DNA from: Massilia norwichensis
GTDB lineage: Bacteria > Pseudomonadota > Gammaproteobacteria > Burkholderiales > Burkholderiaceae_D
DNA: 64,000 nucleotides
Direction: 5' to 3'
Assembly (NCBI RefSeq): GCF_024753245.1
Contig: NZ_JANUGX010000020.1
Coordinates: 1-64,000 of the forward strand
Under the pieces are notes generated by a model. It saw only the letters and a program-made list of their open reading frames with translations. It made no database searches and was not told where the DNA came from. Made by a program: the position numbers and the translations under genes. Below are positions 53,188-62,596 of this stretch, one piece after another (within the stretch, counting starts at the first letter, position 1; each line of letters begins with the position of its first letter).

Positions 53188-53888
53188 TGAGTGACGAAGG
53201 CATCCGCCTCGCCAAGCGCGTGGCCGAGTTCGCGGGGTGTTCGCGCGCCGAGGCCGAGCGTTACATCGCCGGCGGCTGGGTCAGCGTGGACGGCACCGTG
53301 GTCGACGAACCGGCGACGCGTGTGCTGCCTGCGCAGCAGGTCGCTCTTCTGCCTGGCGCCACGGCCGAGGAGCCGCAGCCGGTCACCATCCTGCTGCACA
53401 AGCCGGCCGGCCTGCACGGCAAGGCGGCGCTCGACTCGCTGCAGGCGGAGACCCTGTTTCAGACTGAGCCCGGCCAGCGCTTCCTGAAGCGCCACCTGAG
53501 CCGCCTGACGCCGGCGATGCCGCTGGAGACCCTGGCCAGCGGCCTGGTCGTGTTCAGCCAGGACTGGCGCGTGCTGCGCAAATTGGGCCAGGACAGCGAC
53601 CGTATCGAGCAGGAATACGTGGCGGAGGTCAGCGGCGCCATCGTCGAGGACGGCCTGGCGCGCCTGAACGCGGGCGGCAGCCCGAAGACGCCGCTCAAGG
53701 CCAGCTGGCAGAGCGAGGCGCGGCTGCGCTTCGCCGGCAAGGGCATCGTGCCGGGCCAGATCGAAGCCCTGTGCGCAAAGGTCGGGCTGCAGGTGACAGG
53801 CCTGCGCCGCCTGCGCATCGGCCGCCTGGCCTTGAGCAGCCTGCCGGTGGGGCAGTGGCGCTATCTGCGCGACAGCGAGAAGTTCTAA
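53187..53888 (+). CDS. S4-domain pseudouridine synthase-like protein, atypical active site
   Basis: 233-residue RsuA/RluF-type protein. N-terminal S4 RNA-binding domain (LAKRVAEFAGCSRAEAERYIAG then GWVSVDGTVV), then a truncated TruA/RsuA-type catalytic domain with ILLHKPAGLHGK. At the catalytic site, where relatives have GRLDxxTxGL, it reads MPLETLASGLVVFS, so the essential Asp is replaced by Glu. A second landmark is RIEQEYVAEVSG, close to the usual KxYxVxV strand, and the C-terminal KVGLQVTGLRRLRIGRLAL matches RsuA's LxRxxIGxL. It may be inactive or use a different residue. Last of the isc-downstream string. Confidence 0.75.
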   Translation: MSDEGIRLAKRVAEFAGCSRAEAERYIAGGWVSVDGTVVDEPATRVLPAQQVALLPGATAEEPQPVTILLHKPAGLHGKAALDSLQAETLFQTEPGQRFLKRHLSRLTPAMPLETLASGLVVFSQDWRVLRKLGQDSDRIEQEYVAEVSGAIVEDGLARLNAGGSPKTPLKASWQSEARLRFAGKGIVPGQIEALCAKVGLQVTGLRRLRIGRLALSSLPVGQWRYLRDSEKF

Positions 53889-53898
53889 GGAAGAGAAA

Positions 53899-54444
53899 TC
53901 AGGCGCCTGCCGTTTGCGCGGCGTCGGCGGCGGGCTTGGCGGGCTTGGCCTGCTTGGGCAGCAGCACCAGGCGGGTCCCGGCCAGGCGGTCGTGCAGGAA
54001 CTGGCGGTCCTTGTCGAGGAAGGCGGTCAGGCCCCAGGCGGCGATGCCCGCGGCGATCACGGCGGACACTTCGAGCTTGCCCTTCAGGCCGAAGGCCGCG
54101 CACACCAGCAGCGCCGGCAGGAACCAGCCCCAGGCCAGCACATAGCGCAGCACCGCGGTCTTGAGCGGCACGCGCGACTGCTGGTCGGCCGTGAGGCGCA
54201 GGCGCCAGGTCTTCATCGCCAGCGTGTGGCCGCTGTCGGTCCAGCACCAGACGAAGTAGGCACCGGTGACCAGGAACAGGAAGAATTTCAGGCCGTACTG
54301 GGCCAGCGCCTCATGGCTGTTGCGCGTCACCAGCAGGTAGAGCGCCACCGCCAGCATCTCGACCGCCAGCAGCAGGAAGGTCTCGTAGACCATCACGATC
54401 AGGCGGCGCTTGACGGTCGGGGTGCTGCTGGTAGTGTCGCTCAT
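53899..54444 (-). CDS. RDD-family membrane protein
   Basis: 181-residue inner-membrane protein of the RDD family. Segments near 20-38 (YETFLLLAVEMLAVALYLL), 50-68 (FFLFLVTGAYFVWCWTD), about 95-115 (YVLAWGWFLPALLVCAAFG) and a fourth (VSAVIAAGIAAWGLTAFL). KRRLIVMVYETFLL and FLHDRLAGTRLVLLP have the family's Arg and Asp positions. The Ala/Pro/Lys tail is probably disordered. The role is unknown. Fourth gene of the sigma-factor operon (17 bp after DUF3106). Confidence 0.8.
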   Translation of the reverse strand: MSDTTSSTPTVKRRLIVMVYETFLLLAVEMLAVALYLLVTRNSHEALAQYGLKFFLFLVTGAYFVWCWTDSGHTLAMKTWRLRLTADQQSRVPLKTAVLRYVLAWGWFLPALLVCAAFGLKGKLEVSAVIAAGIAAWGLTAFLDKDRQFLHDRLAGTRLVLLPKQAKPAKPAADAAQTAGA

Positions 54445-54460
54445 AAAATGGCTCGAAGAC

Positions 54461-55243
54461 TCAGGCGTTGTTCGGTGTGATGCCCCAGTTGGCCGGTACC
54501 GGCTTTTCCTGTTGCGGCGGATTGGCCGGCTGGGCGGGCTGCGTGGGTTGCGGCGGCGGCGTAACGGGCGCCGGCTGCTGCGTCGACGGCACCGCCACAC
54601 AGGGCGGCGTTGCGGAGACGCTGTTCTTCACGGTGCCGGCAGGGCAGGAGGTCGCACCGCCGCCGAGCGGCGCCACGGCCTTGCCGCTGGCCTGGCTCGG
54701 CACCACCGAGGCTTTCTTGCGGCCTGCCGCCGAGGCGGCCAGCTTCTTCTTCTGCTCTTCGGGCAGCTGCTGGTAACTCTGCCAGCTCGCGGTCTTCTGG
54801 TCGGGCGCGATCTTGCGCGCGCGCGCATAGGTCTCGCGCGCCAGTTCGCGCTGCTCCGGGGTGAGCTTGGCCCACTCGCGCATGCGTTCGTGCACGCGCT
54901 GCTGTTCCTCGGGTTTCAGGTTGGCGAAGCGGTTTGCCAGTTGCAGCCACTTCTGCTTGCGCACCCCATCCATCTGGTCCCACTCGGCCTGCAGCGGCTG
55001 CAGCGCCAATTTCTGGGCCGATGTCAGAGTACGCCACAGCGGCTTGTCGCCGGCCTTTTGTGCCGAGGCGCTGTCGGCCCGGCCGGCATGCGCGCTGGAC
55101 GCGGCGCCGGCGGCGGCAGGCGTGCTGCTGCCCGCGCCCGGCATGGCGAAGCGGTCGTGCTGCTGGCTGAACAGCAGCACGATGCCGGCGAATGCAGCGG
55201 CGGCGCCGGCGGCAGCGACTTTACCCTTGTTTGCCGTCATCAA
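54461..55243 (-). CDS. DUF3106-domain protein
   Basis: 260-residue protein with one N-terminal membrane anchor (AAAGAAAAFAGIVLLFSQQ), a Ser/Ala linker, a DUF3106 helical domain at about 70-160 (WRTLTSAQKLALQPLQAEWD, LKPEEQQRVHERMREWAKLT) and a Pro/Gln/Thr-rich tail. DUF3106 proteins in beta-proteobacteria typically follow DUF3619 and a sigma factor, as here. Probably an envelope protein of that regulatory unit. Function unknown. Confidence 0.8.
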   Translation of the reverse strand: MMTANKGKVAAAGAAAAFAGIVLLFSQQHDRFAMPGAGSSTPAAAGAASSAHAGRADSASAQKAGDKPLWRTLTSAQKLALQPLQAEWDQMDGVRKQKWLQLANRFANLKPEEQQRVHERMREWAKLTPEQRELARETYARARKIAPDQKTASWQSYQQLPEEQKKKLAASAAGRKKASVVPSQASGKAVAPLGGGATSCPAGTVKNSVSATPPCVAVPSTQQPAPVTPPPQPTQPAQPANPPQQEKPVPANWGITPNNA

Positions 55244-55252
55244 AGCTGGGCC

Positions 55253-55651
55253 TTACTGTGCGCGTTGCGGTGCTTGCTGCTGTTGCTGGGCCAGGTAGGC
55301 GTTGAAGCCGTGGTCGGTGTAGGCGGTGAGCGGCAGGTCGTCCGACAGCACGGCGGCGTCCAGGTCGGCCAGCTCGGCCGCGCGCTGTTCGTGCTCGCTC
55401 TGGTAGACGCCAGCCAGGCCGATCACCATCGCCAGCAGCGGCGCGGCCACGGCCAGGCCCTTCATCCAGCGCATGTCGAACAGCCGGCGCTTCTCCTGCA
55501 CCGGCACGCGCGGCGCATCGGCCTTCTTGCGCGCGAGGGCAAGGGCACGCGCGGCAGCCAATCGGTCGGTGGTCGAGGCCGGCAGATTGTCGAGGTTCTC
55601 GTTCAGGGCGTGGCGGATCTTGTACGCCAGGTTGATGTCGTCGGTGTTCAT
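55253..55651 (-). CDS. DUF3619-domain protein, possible anti-sigma partner
   Basis: 132-residue protein: helical N-terminus (NLAYKIRHALNENLDNLPAS), basic region, one membrane segment at about 65-82 (MKGLAVAAPLLAMVIGLAG) and a C-terminal part. Its start overlaps the sigma-factor stop (ATGA), the usual coupling for a sigma/anti-sigma pair. A single transmembrane segment with an N-terminal cytosolic domain suits an anti-sigma. The DUF itself has no known function, so the role is inferred. Confidence 0.75.
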   Translation of the reverse strand: MNTDDINLAYKIRHALNENLDNLPASTTDRLAAARALALARKKADAPRVPVQEKRRLFDMRWMKGLAVAAPLLAMVIGLAGVYQSEHEQRAAELADLDAAVLSDDLPLTAYTDHGFNAYLAQQQQQAPQRAQ

Positions 55652-56220
55652 AATTTAATTCCCTTGGCCTCCAGGGCTTTTTGCAGGGCATGCGTAGCGC
55701 GAGAACAATGCGTTTTCACACTGCCCTCGGAGCATCCCATTGCTTGGGCCGTTTCGGCCACGTCCATGTCCTGCCAGTAACGCATGAGGAAGGCCTCCCG
55801 TTGACGCGTAGGGAGCTTTTGTATCTCTTCATCGATCTGACGCAGGGTTTCCGCGCGTTCGACCTGATCTGCACTCGACTCGGCAGCGGCCGACCCTTCT
55901 TCGGCCTCGTAGGAATTGAGTATATCAAAGTCCTCGTCGTCGTCTTCACCGCGTCGACCCAGGTTTCCGAAAAGGCTGACCCAGGTATTGCGCACTTTCT
56001 CGCGCCGAAAATAATCGAGGATGGTGTTCTGCAAAATGCGTTGAAAGAGCATCGGCAGTTCGGCCAAGGGCTTGTCGCCGTATTTCTCGGCCAGCTTGAT
56101 CATGGCGTCCTGAACGATGTCCAGCGCTGCCTCGTCCTTGCGGACCGCGTACGCTGCCTGCTTGAAGGCGCGCCGTTCCACACTTTCGAGGAAGTCGTTG
56201 AGTTCTTTGTCGGTTGCCAT
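55648..56220 (-). CDS. ECF-type RNA polymerase sigma factor
   Basis: 190-residue sigma-70 family protein with regions 2 and 4 only. Region 2: ALDIVQDAMIKLAEKYGDKPLAELPMLFQ (cited as landmarks) with RILQNTILDYFRREK; region 4: IQKLPTRQREAFLMRYWQD and VAETAQAMGCSEGSVKTHCSRATHAL, the helix-turn-helix. An acidic insert (GRRGEDDDEDFDILNSYEAEEGS) lies between. Start ATG 56220 (MATDKELNDFLESVERRA). First gene of the operon with DUF3619, DUF3106 and RDD. Confidence 0.9.
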   Translation of the reverse strand: MATDKELNDFLESVERRAFKQAAYAVRKDEAALDIVQDAMIKLAEKYGDKPLAELPMLFQRILQNTILDYFRREKVRNTWVSLFGNLGRRGEDDDEDFDILNSYEAEEGSAAAESSADQVERAETLRQIDEEIQKLPTRQREAFLMRYWQDMDVAETAQAMGCSEGSVKTHCSRATHALQKALEAKGIKL

Positions 56221-56328
56221 GCGATGAAGGGTCGGAAAACCCTCGAATCCTAGCAAAATTTATGCTTGAGCGCACGCTAAACCGGCTGCGCGATTTGTGA
56301 CTGTGCGGCAAAAATGAGGAGACGGACC

Positions 56329-56831
56329 ATGCTGCGCATCCTGGGGAAGGCAAGTTCGATCAATGTCCGCAAGGTCTTGTGGACTTGCGCCGAGCTCGGC
56401 CTGCCTTTCGTCCGCGAAGACTGGGGTGCCGGCTTCCAGCCGACCTCGTCCCCGGCTTTTCTCGCGTTGAATCCGAACGCGATGGTGCCGGTGCTGGTCG
56501 ATGGCGCAGACGTTGACGCTCCTGTGCTGTGGGAATCCAACACGATCTGCCGCTATCTGGCCGCGCGGCGCATCGTGATGCTTTCCAGGTCGAGCACAGC
56601 ATCGCGCAGTGGCACCGTCACATGGGCATCCTCGACGGCCAGCTGGCCGGGACCGGCGCGTATGCCGCCGGCGCGGATTTCTCGCTGGCCGATATCGTGC
56701 TCGGCCTTTCGCTCAACCGCTGGCTGATGACGCCAATGCCGCGTCCGGATTATCCGGCGATTCAAGCCTATGCCGAATTGCTGCGTCTGCGTCCGGCATG
56801 CCGCGAATTTTGTCTGAATGGAGTCCCCTGA
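56329..56831 (+). pseudogene. Glutathione S-transferase with internal deletion
   Basis: The N-terminal thioredoxin-like part is intact from ATG 56329 ([49 protein letters not shown], about 80 residues). The C-terminal part ([45 protein letters not shown]) continues in another frame from about 56580. A normal GST of this type has roughly 45 more residues between these parts, so an internal deletion and frame change have removed the start of the helical domain. The two frames differ by two bases. Not likely to give a functional enzyme. Confidence 0.8.
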
Positions 56832-57180
56832 ATTGAAAGCGATTTGCGCGGCCATTAATGAAGCGAATTCAACGCCGAGTCGGTTAAGTGCACCAATTTG
56901 GCCATTTCCATCTTTGTACTTGACCGGAATGGTGCAACGCAGTAAGGTGTATAACGCTTTGCAACCCCGAAGCCCAAAGTCATCCGGAGCGGCATACCCC
57001 GCCGGTCCAGGCATGACGCGCTTTCACATGTAGGCAGTTTGCTCCCACCCGCGCCAAAAGCGCGAGAGACACGCATTCCGCACACAGAAACTCACGCCAA
57101 ACGAGTTTGCGACCAGCGCCGTTTCGTAAGTCATCTACGGGTGACTGAAAGATCGACGTGAGCGCAGAAAGAAGGGAAGC

Positions 57181-57249
57181 ATGAGCACTGTTGCGCGACA
57201 CGTATCTCGTCAGGCACGAGCATCCGATCAATCTCCCTATGGGTCTTGA
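57181..57249 (+). CDS. 22-codon leader frame before ilvB
   Basis: A small frame from ATG 57181 to TGA 57249, preceded by AGAAGGGAAGC, a good ribosome site. Its stop overlaps the ilvB ribosome site AAGGAAACG and ends 11 bp before the ilvB ATG. The peptide has two Val but no Ile or Leu, and no run of codons for branched-chain residues, so it does not look like a classical ilv attenuator peptide. It could couple translation to ilvB. The rest of 56832-57180 shows no gene or clear promoter. Confidence 0.4.
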   Translation: MSTVARHVSRQARASDQSPYGS

Positions 57250-57260
57250 AAGGAAACGTA

Positions 57261-58988
57261 ATGAGTCACGACGCAGCAGTTCCCATCACGGGCGCTGAGA
57301 TACTGGTCCGTTGTCTGGCAGAGGAGGGCGTGAAGCACGTCTTCGGCTACCCGGGCGGCGCGGTCCTGTATATCTACGACGCCATCTTCAAGCAGGACAA
57401 ATTCCAGCACATCCTGGTGCGCCACGAACAGGCGGCCATCCACGCGGCCGACGCTTATTCGCGCAGCTCGAATCAGGTTGGCGTGGCCCTGGTCACTTCC
57501 GGTCCGGGCGTCACCAATGCCGTCACCGGCCTCTCCACCGCCTACATGGATTCGATTCCGATGGTGGTGATCTCGGGCCAGGTGCCGACCCACGCGATCG
57601 GCCAGGACGCCTTCCAGGAATGCGACACGGTCGGCATCACGCGGCCGGTGGTCAAGCACAACTTCCTGGTCAAGGACGTGCGCGACGTCGCCGCGACGAT
57701 CAAGAAAGCCTTCTACATCGCACGTACCGGCCGTCCGGGCCCGGTGCTGGTCGACATCCCGAAGGATGTCAGCATGCAGAAGGCCCTGTACGACTATCCG
57801 CGCGAAATCGAGATGCGCTCGTACAAGCCGGTCGACAAGGGCCACGCGGGCCAGATCCGCAAGGCCGTGCAGCTGCTGCTGTCGGCCGAACGCCCGATGA
57901 TCTATACCGGCGGCGGTGTGATCCTGGCGAACGCATCGAACGAACTGAACCGCCTGGTCGACAAGCTCGGCTACCCGGTCACCAACACGCTGATGGGCCT
58001 GGGCGCCTACCGCGCGTCCAGCGGCCACTTCGTCGGCATGCCGGGCATGCACGGCACCTACGAAGCGAACATGGCGATGCAGCATTGCGACGTCCTGGTC
58101 GCGATCGGCGCCCGCTTCGACGACCGCGTGATCGGCAACCCGAAACACTTCGCCAGCAACCCGCGCAAGATCATCCACATCGACATCGACCCGTCTTCGA
58201 TCTCGAAACGCGTGAAGGTCGATATCCCCATCGTCGGCAACGTCAAGGACGTGCTGGTCGAGCTGCTGTCCCAGCTCGACGCCGCCGAGCAGAAGCCGAA
58301 TGAAGGGGCGCTCAAGAAATGGTGGAGCCAGATCGGCGAATGGCGCGGCCGCGAGTGCCTGAAGTACACGCCGTCGGATGAAGTCATCAAGCCGCAATCG
58401 GTGGTCGAGACCCTGTGGCAGGTCACCGGCGGCGATGCCTTCGTCACCTCCGACGTCGGCCAACACCAGATGTGGGCTGCACAGTACTACCCGTTCAACC
58501 AGCCGCGCCGCTGGATCAACTCGGGCGGCCTGGGCACGATGGGCGTCGGCCTGCCGTACGCGATGGGCGTGCAGATGGCGAACCCGAACGCGACCGTGGC
58601 CTGCATCACGGGCGAGGGCTCGATCCAGATGAACATCCAGGAGCTGGCGACCTGCAAGCAGTACCACCTGACGCCGAAGATCATCCTCCTGAACAACCGC
58701 TTCCTGGGCATGGTGCGCCAGTGGCAGGAGCTCGACTACAACTCGCGCTACGCCGAGTCGTACATGGATGCGCTGCCCGATTTCGAGAAGCTGGCCGAGG
58801 CCTATGGCCACGTCGGCATGCGCATCGAAAAGCCGGGCGACGTCGAGGGCGCGCTGCGCGATGCCTTCGCCATGAAGGACCGCCTGGTGTTCATGAACTT
58901 CATCACCGACCGCAGCGAGAACGTCTGGCCGATGGTCAAGACGGGCAAGGGCTTGTCGGAGATGCTGCTGAGCTCGGAGGACCTGTAA
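57261..58988 (+). CDS. ilvB: Acetolactate synthase, large (catalytic) subunit
   Basis: 575-residue TPP-dependent synthase joining two pyruvates (or pyruvate plus 2-oxobutyrate) for valine, leucine and isoleucine. GAEILVRCLAEEGVKHVFGYPGG near the start (TPP-glutamate), VALVTSGPGVTNAVTGLSTA, FDDRVIGNPKHF and the TPP/Mg motif TGEGSIQMNIQELATCKQY followed by LNN (GEG in place of GDG). Start ATG 57261 after AAGGAAACG; an upstream TTG would add only five residues. Overlaps ilvH start by 1 bp of the stop. Confidence 0.97.
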   Translation: MSHDAAVPITGAEILVRCLAEEGVKHVFGYPGGAVLYIYDAIFKQDKFQHILVRHEQAAIHAADAYSRSSNQVGVALVTSGPGVTNAVTGLSTAYMDSIPMVVISGQVPTHAIGQDAFQECDTVGITRPVVKHNFLVKDVRDVAATIKKAFYIARTGRPGPVLVDIPKDVSMQKALYDYPREIEMRSYKPVDKGHAGQIRKAVQLLLSAERPMIYTGGGVILANASNELNRLVDKLGYPVTNTLMGLGAYRASSGHFVGMPGMHGTYEANMAMQHCDVLVAIGARFDDRVIGNPKHFASNPRKIIHIDIDPSSISKRVKVDIPIVGNVKDVLVELLSQLDAAEQKPNEGALKKWWSQIGEWRGRECLKYTPSDEVIKPQSVVETLWQVTGGDAFVTSDVGQHQMWAAQYYPFNQPRRWINSGGLGTMGVGLPYAMGVQMANPNATVACITGEGSIQMNIQELATCKQYHLTPKIILLNNRFLGMVRQWQELDYNSRYAESYMDALPDFEKLAEAYGHVGMRIEKPGDVEGALRDAFAMKDRLVFMNFITDRSENVWPMVKTGKGLSEMLLSSEDL

Positions 58989-59475
58989 TGCGACACATCA
59001 TTTCCGTCCTGCTCGAGAACGAAGCGGGCGCCCTGTCGCGCGTGGTCGGGCTGTTCTCCGCGCGCGGCTACAACATCGAGACGCTGACCGTGGCGCCGAC
59101 CGAAGACGCGACGCTGTCGCGCATGACCATCGTCACCACCGGTTCGGACGACATCATCGAGCAGATCACCAAGCACCTGAACCGGCTGATCGAAGTCGTG
59201 AAGGTGGTCGATCTGACCGAAGGCCAGCACATCGAGCGCGAGCTCATGCTGATCAAGGTGAGGGCGGTCGGCAAGGAGCGCGAAGAGATGAAGCGCACCG
59301 CCGACATCTTCCGCGGCCGCGTCATCGACGTGACCGAGAAGACCTACACGATCGAGCTGACCGGCGCCAAGAGCAAGCTGGACGCCTTCATCGATGCGAT
59401 CGACCGCGCTTCCATCCTCGAGACCGTGCGTACCGGCGGCAGCGGCATCGGTCGCGGCGAAAGAATTTTGAAGGT

Positions 59476-59479
<4 letters not shown>
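58988..59479 (+). CDS. ilvH: Acetolactate synthase, small (regulatory) subunit
   Basis: 163-residue regulatory subunit with an N-terminal ACT domain (HIISVLLENEAGALSRVVGL, GYNIETLTVAPTED) that binds valine, and a C-terminal ferredoxin-like domain (FRGRVIDVTEKTYTIELTG). It activates IlvB and gives feedback inhibition. The ATG overlaps the ilvB stop. Its TAG stop is inside a family-B palindromic repeat (GTAGGG). Confidence 0.97.
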
Positions 59480-60559
<1,080 letters not shown>

Positions 60560-60580
60560 TCGGGCGGTAAACATAGTGAC

Positions 60581-60730
60581 CGTCGTTCCCGCGAAAGCGG
60601 GAACCCATGCTGAGCATCGGGATTGGTCGACTTCGGTGTCTCAGTATGGATTCCCGCCTTCGCGGGAATGACGGCAAGTAGCGGGAATGACGGCAAGTAG
60701 CGGGAATGACGGCAAGTAGCAGCAATGACG
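60581..60730. repeat. Palindromic repeat, family A, copy 3, with tandem tail
   Basis: GTTCCCGCGAAAGCGGGAAC at 60584, a 45-bp spacer beginning CCATGCTGAG, then ATTCCCGCCTTCGCGGGAAT, followed by three 19-bp tandem units (GCGGGAATGACGGCAAGTA) and a fading fourth. The spacer start CCATGCTGAG is shared with copy 1, so the hairpins and spacer form one unit. It fills the gap after ilvC. Confidence 0.85.
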
Positions 60731-60827
60731 TAATGAGTTGCAACGATTTGCAAAAGTCCATTACATCCATCCCCCGCCTGCGCAAAACACGCTATCGTTC
60801 TTCCTGTAACTCAACAGGAGAACAAGC

Positions 60828-61610
60828 ATGCGTCCTTCCCGCCTCATCCTCGCCGCCAGCCTTGGCCTGGCCCTGAACGCCCATGCGCAGACCGCGCCTG
60901 CACCCGCCGCGGCAACGACCAGCGGCACCCTGATCATCGTCCCCGCCTATGGCGAAGTGAAGCACGCCAACGACGAAGCCACGGTTACCTTCTCGGTCGA
61001 AGAGCAGGACAAGGACCGCGCCGTCGCGCAGGCGCGCGTGAACCAGAAGATGAAGCAGGGCACCGAGATCGTGCGCCGCGAAGATCCGAAGGCGGAGCTG
61101 AAGACCGTCAATTACTACAGCTACCCAGTGTACCCGGAAGTGCCGGACAATCCGCAGCGCCCGCTGGCGACCCAGGCTGCGCGCCGCACGCCCATCGGCT
61201 GGCGCGTCGGCCAGTACCTGGAGCTGAAGACCCGCAATCTGGAGAATCTGCCGAAAACGGCTGCGGCGGCCCAGAACGTACTGGGCATCAGCGGCATCGA
61301 CTATCACCTCAGCCCGGAGCTGACGAAGAAGCTCGACGACGAGCGCATCGCCGCGACTTACCGCAACCTGAACGAGCGCATTGCCTCGATTGCGCGCGCG
61401 ATGGGGCGGAACGTCAACGATGCCACGATCGACACCGTCGACTTCGAAGGCAGCGGCCATTACGCGGGCGGGCAGGGCGAAGCCGCCGCCGCGCCGATGG
61501 CGATGATGCGTGGCAAGCGCGCCGACATGGCCGAGACGCCCGAGCCCAGCTTCGAGCCCGGCGAAACCCGTCTGGAGATGCGCCTGGTTGGCAAAGTGAA
61601 ATTCCGATAA
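60828..61610 (+). CDS. Secreted SIMPL-domain (DUF541) protein
   Basis: 260-residue periplasmic protein with a signal peptide (MRPSRLILAASLGLALNAHA|QT). The SIMPL/DUF541 domain covers about 35-225: GEVKHANDEATVTFSVEEQD, YPVYPEVPDN, QYLELKTRNLENLPKTAAAA, GISGIDYHLSPE. In the 20-bp region before the start a 6-bp stem (TCCTGT / ACAGGA) encloses part of the ribosome site AGGAG, which may limit translation. SIMPL proteins may shield against oxidative stress; their mechanism is unknown. It lies between ilvC and pssA. Confidence 0.85.
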   Translation: MRPSRLILAASLGLALNAHAQTAPAPAAATTSGTLIIVPAYGEVKHANDEATVTFSVEEQDKDRAVAQARVNQKMKQGTEIVRREDPKAELKTVNYYSYPVYPEVPDNPQRPLATQAARRTPIGWRVGQYLELKTRNLENLPKTAAAAQNVLGISGIDYHLSPELTKKLDDERIAATYRNLNERIASIARAMGRNVNDATIDTVDFEGSGHYAGGQGEAAAAPMAMMRGKRADMAETPEPSFEPGETRLEMRLVGKVKFR

Positions 61611-61693
61611 GCGTATCGGTTCGCTAACTGCAGGGCGCGGCCATATAATGGCATGGTCCGCGCCCACGCGCGCAGTTACCGAATAACAATACT

Positions 61694-62581
61694 ATGCCAA
61701 CCTTCCCTCGCCGCAGAAAGAACGACGGGCCCAAGACGGGCCGCTTCGGTCGTTTCAGCCGTTTCCGCTTCAGCCGCCGCACTGGTAACGGCGCACGCAG
61801 CCTCGACGCCGGCGCCCGTCCGCGCCGCGGCATCTACCTGCTGCCGAATGCCTTCACCACCGCCGCCCTGTTCGGCGGCTTCTACGCGATCGTGATGGCG
61901 ATGAACCAGCGCTTCGACCACGCCTGCTGGGCCGTGTTCATCGCCATGGTTCTCGACGGGCTGGATGGCCGCGTGGCGCGGCTGACCAACACCCAGTCGG
62001 AGTTCGGCGCCCAGTACGACTCGCTGTCGGACATGGTGTCCTTCGGCGCCGCGCCGGCGCTGGTGATCTACGAATGGTCGCTGCGCGGTCTAGGCAAGCT
62101 CGGCTGGATCGCCGCCTTCGTCTACTGCGCCGGCGCCGCGCTGCGCCTGGCGCGTTTCAACACGAATATCGAAGTGGTCGACAAGCGCTTCTTCCAGGGC
62201 CTGCCCAGCCCGGCCGCGGCGGCGCTGGTCGTTGGTTTCGTGATGATGATGACCGATCCCGAAATCAATATCAGCCCGCGCCAGGCCGACTGGATCTCCT
62301 GGGTCATCGCGCTGTTCGCCGGCATCACCATGGTCACCAACGTGCCTTTCTACAGCTTCAAGGACGTCAACTTCCGCAAGTCGGTGCCCTTCATCGTCGT
62401 GTTCCTGGTCGCGCTCGGACTGGCGCTGCTGGCAATCGACCCGCCGAAGGTGCTGTGGCCACTGTTCGTGCTGTACGGCCTGTCGGGCTACGCGGTCTAT
62501 GTGTACCGCTTCGCCAAGGGCAAGCCGGTCAGCATCGTGCAGACCGGGGAAGAGCCGCTGGATCCGAGCGAGCGGCGCTGA
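61694..62581 (+). CDS. pssA: Phosphatidylserine synthase (CDP-diacylglycerol-serine O-phosphatidyltransferase)
   Basis: 295-residue integral membrane enzyme making phosphatidylserine from CDP-diacylglycerol and serine. The CDP-alcohol phosphotransferase motif DG(x)2AR(x)8G(x)3D(x)3D is complete: DGRVARLTNTQSEFGAQYDS with LSD following. Several hydrophobic segments (TTAALFGGFYAIVMAM, VALGLALLAI, WPLFVLYGLSGYAVYVY). The N-terminal about 45 residues are very basic (PRRRKNDGPKTGRFGRFSRF). Normally followed or preceded by psd, which is absent here. Confidence 0.94.
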   Translation: MPTFPRRRKNDGPKTGRFGRFSRFRFSRRTGNGARSLDAGARPRRGIYLLPNAFTTAALFGGFYAIVMAMNQRFDHACWAVFIAMVLDGLDGRVARLTNTQSEFGAQYDSLSDMVSFGAAPALVIYEWSLRGLGKLGWIAAFVYCAGAALRLARFNTNIEVVDKRFFQGLPSPAAAALVVGFVMMMTDPEINISPRQADWISWVIALFAGITMVTNVPFYSFKDVNFRKSVPFIVVFLVALGLALLAIDPPKVLWPLFVLYGLSGYAVYVYRFAKGKPVSIVQTGEEPLDPSERR

Positions 62582-62596
62582 GGCTTCGGCGCACCT

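Noticed and set aside
57181-57249. Classical ilv attenuator peptide
   Set aside because: The leader frame has no Ile or Leu and only two Val, and no terminator/antiterminator pair is clear downstream.
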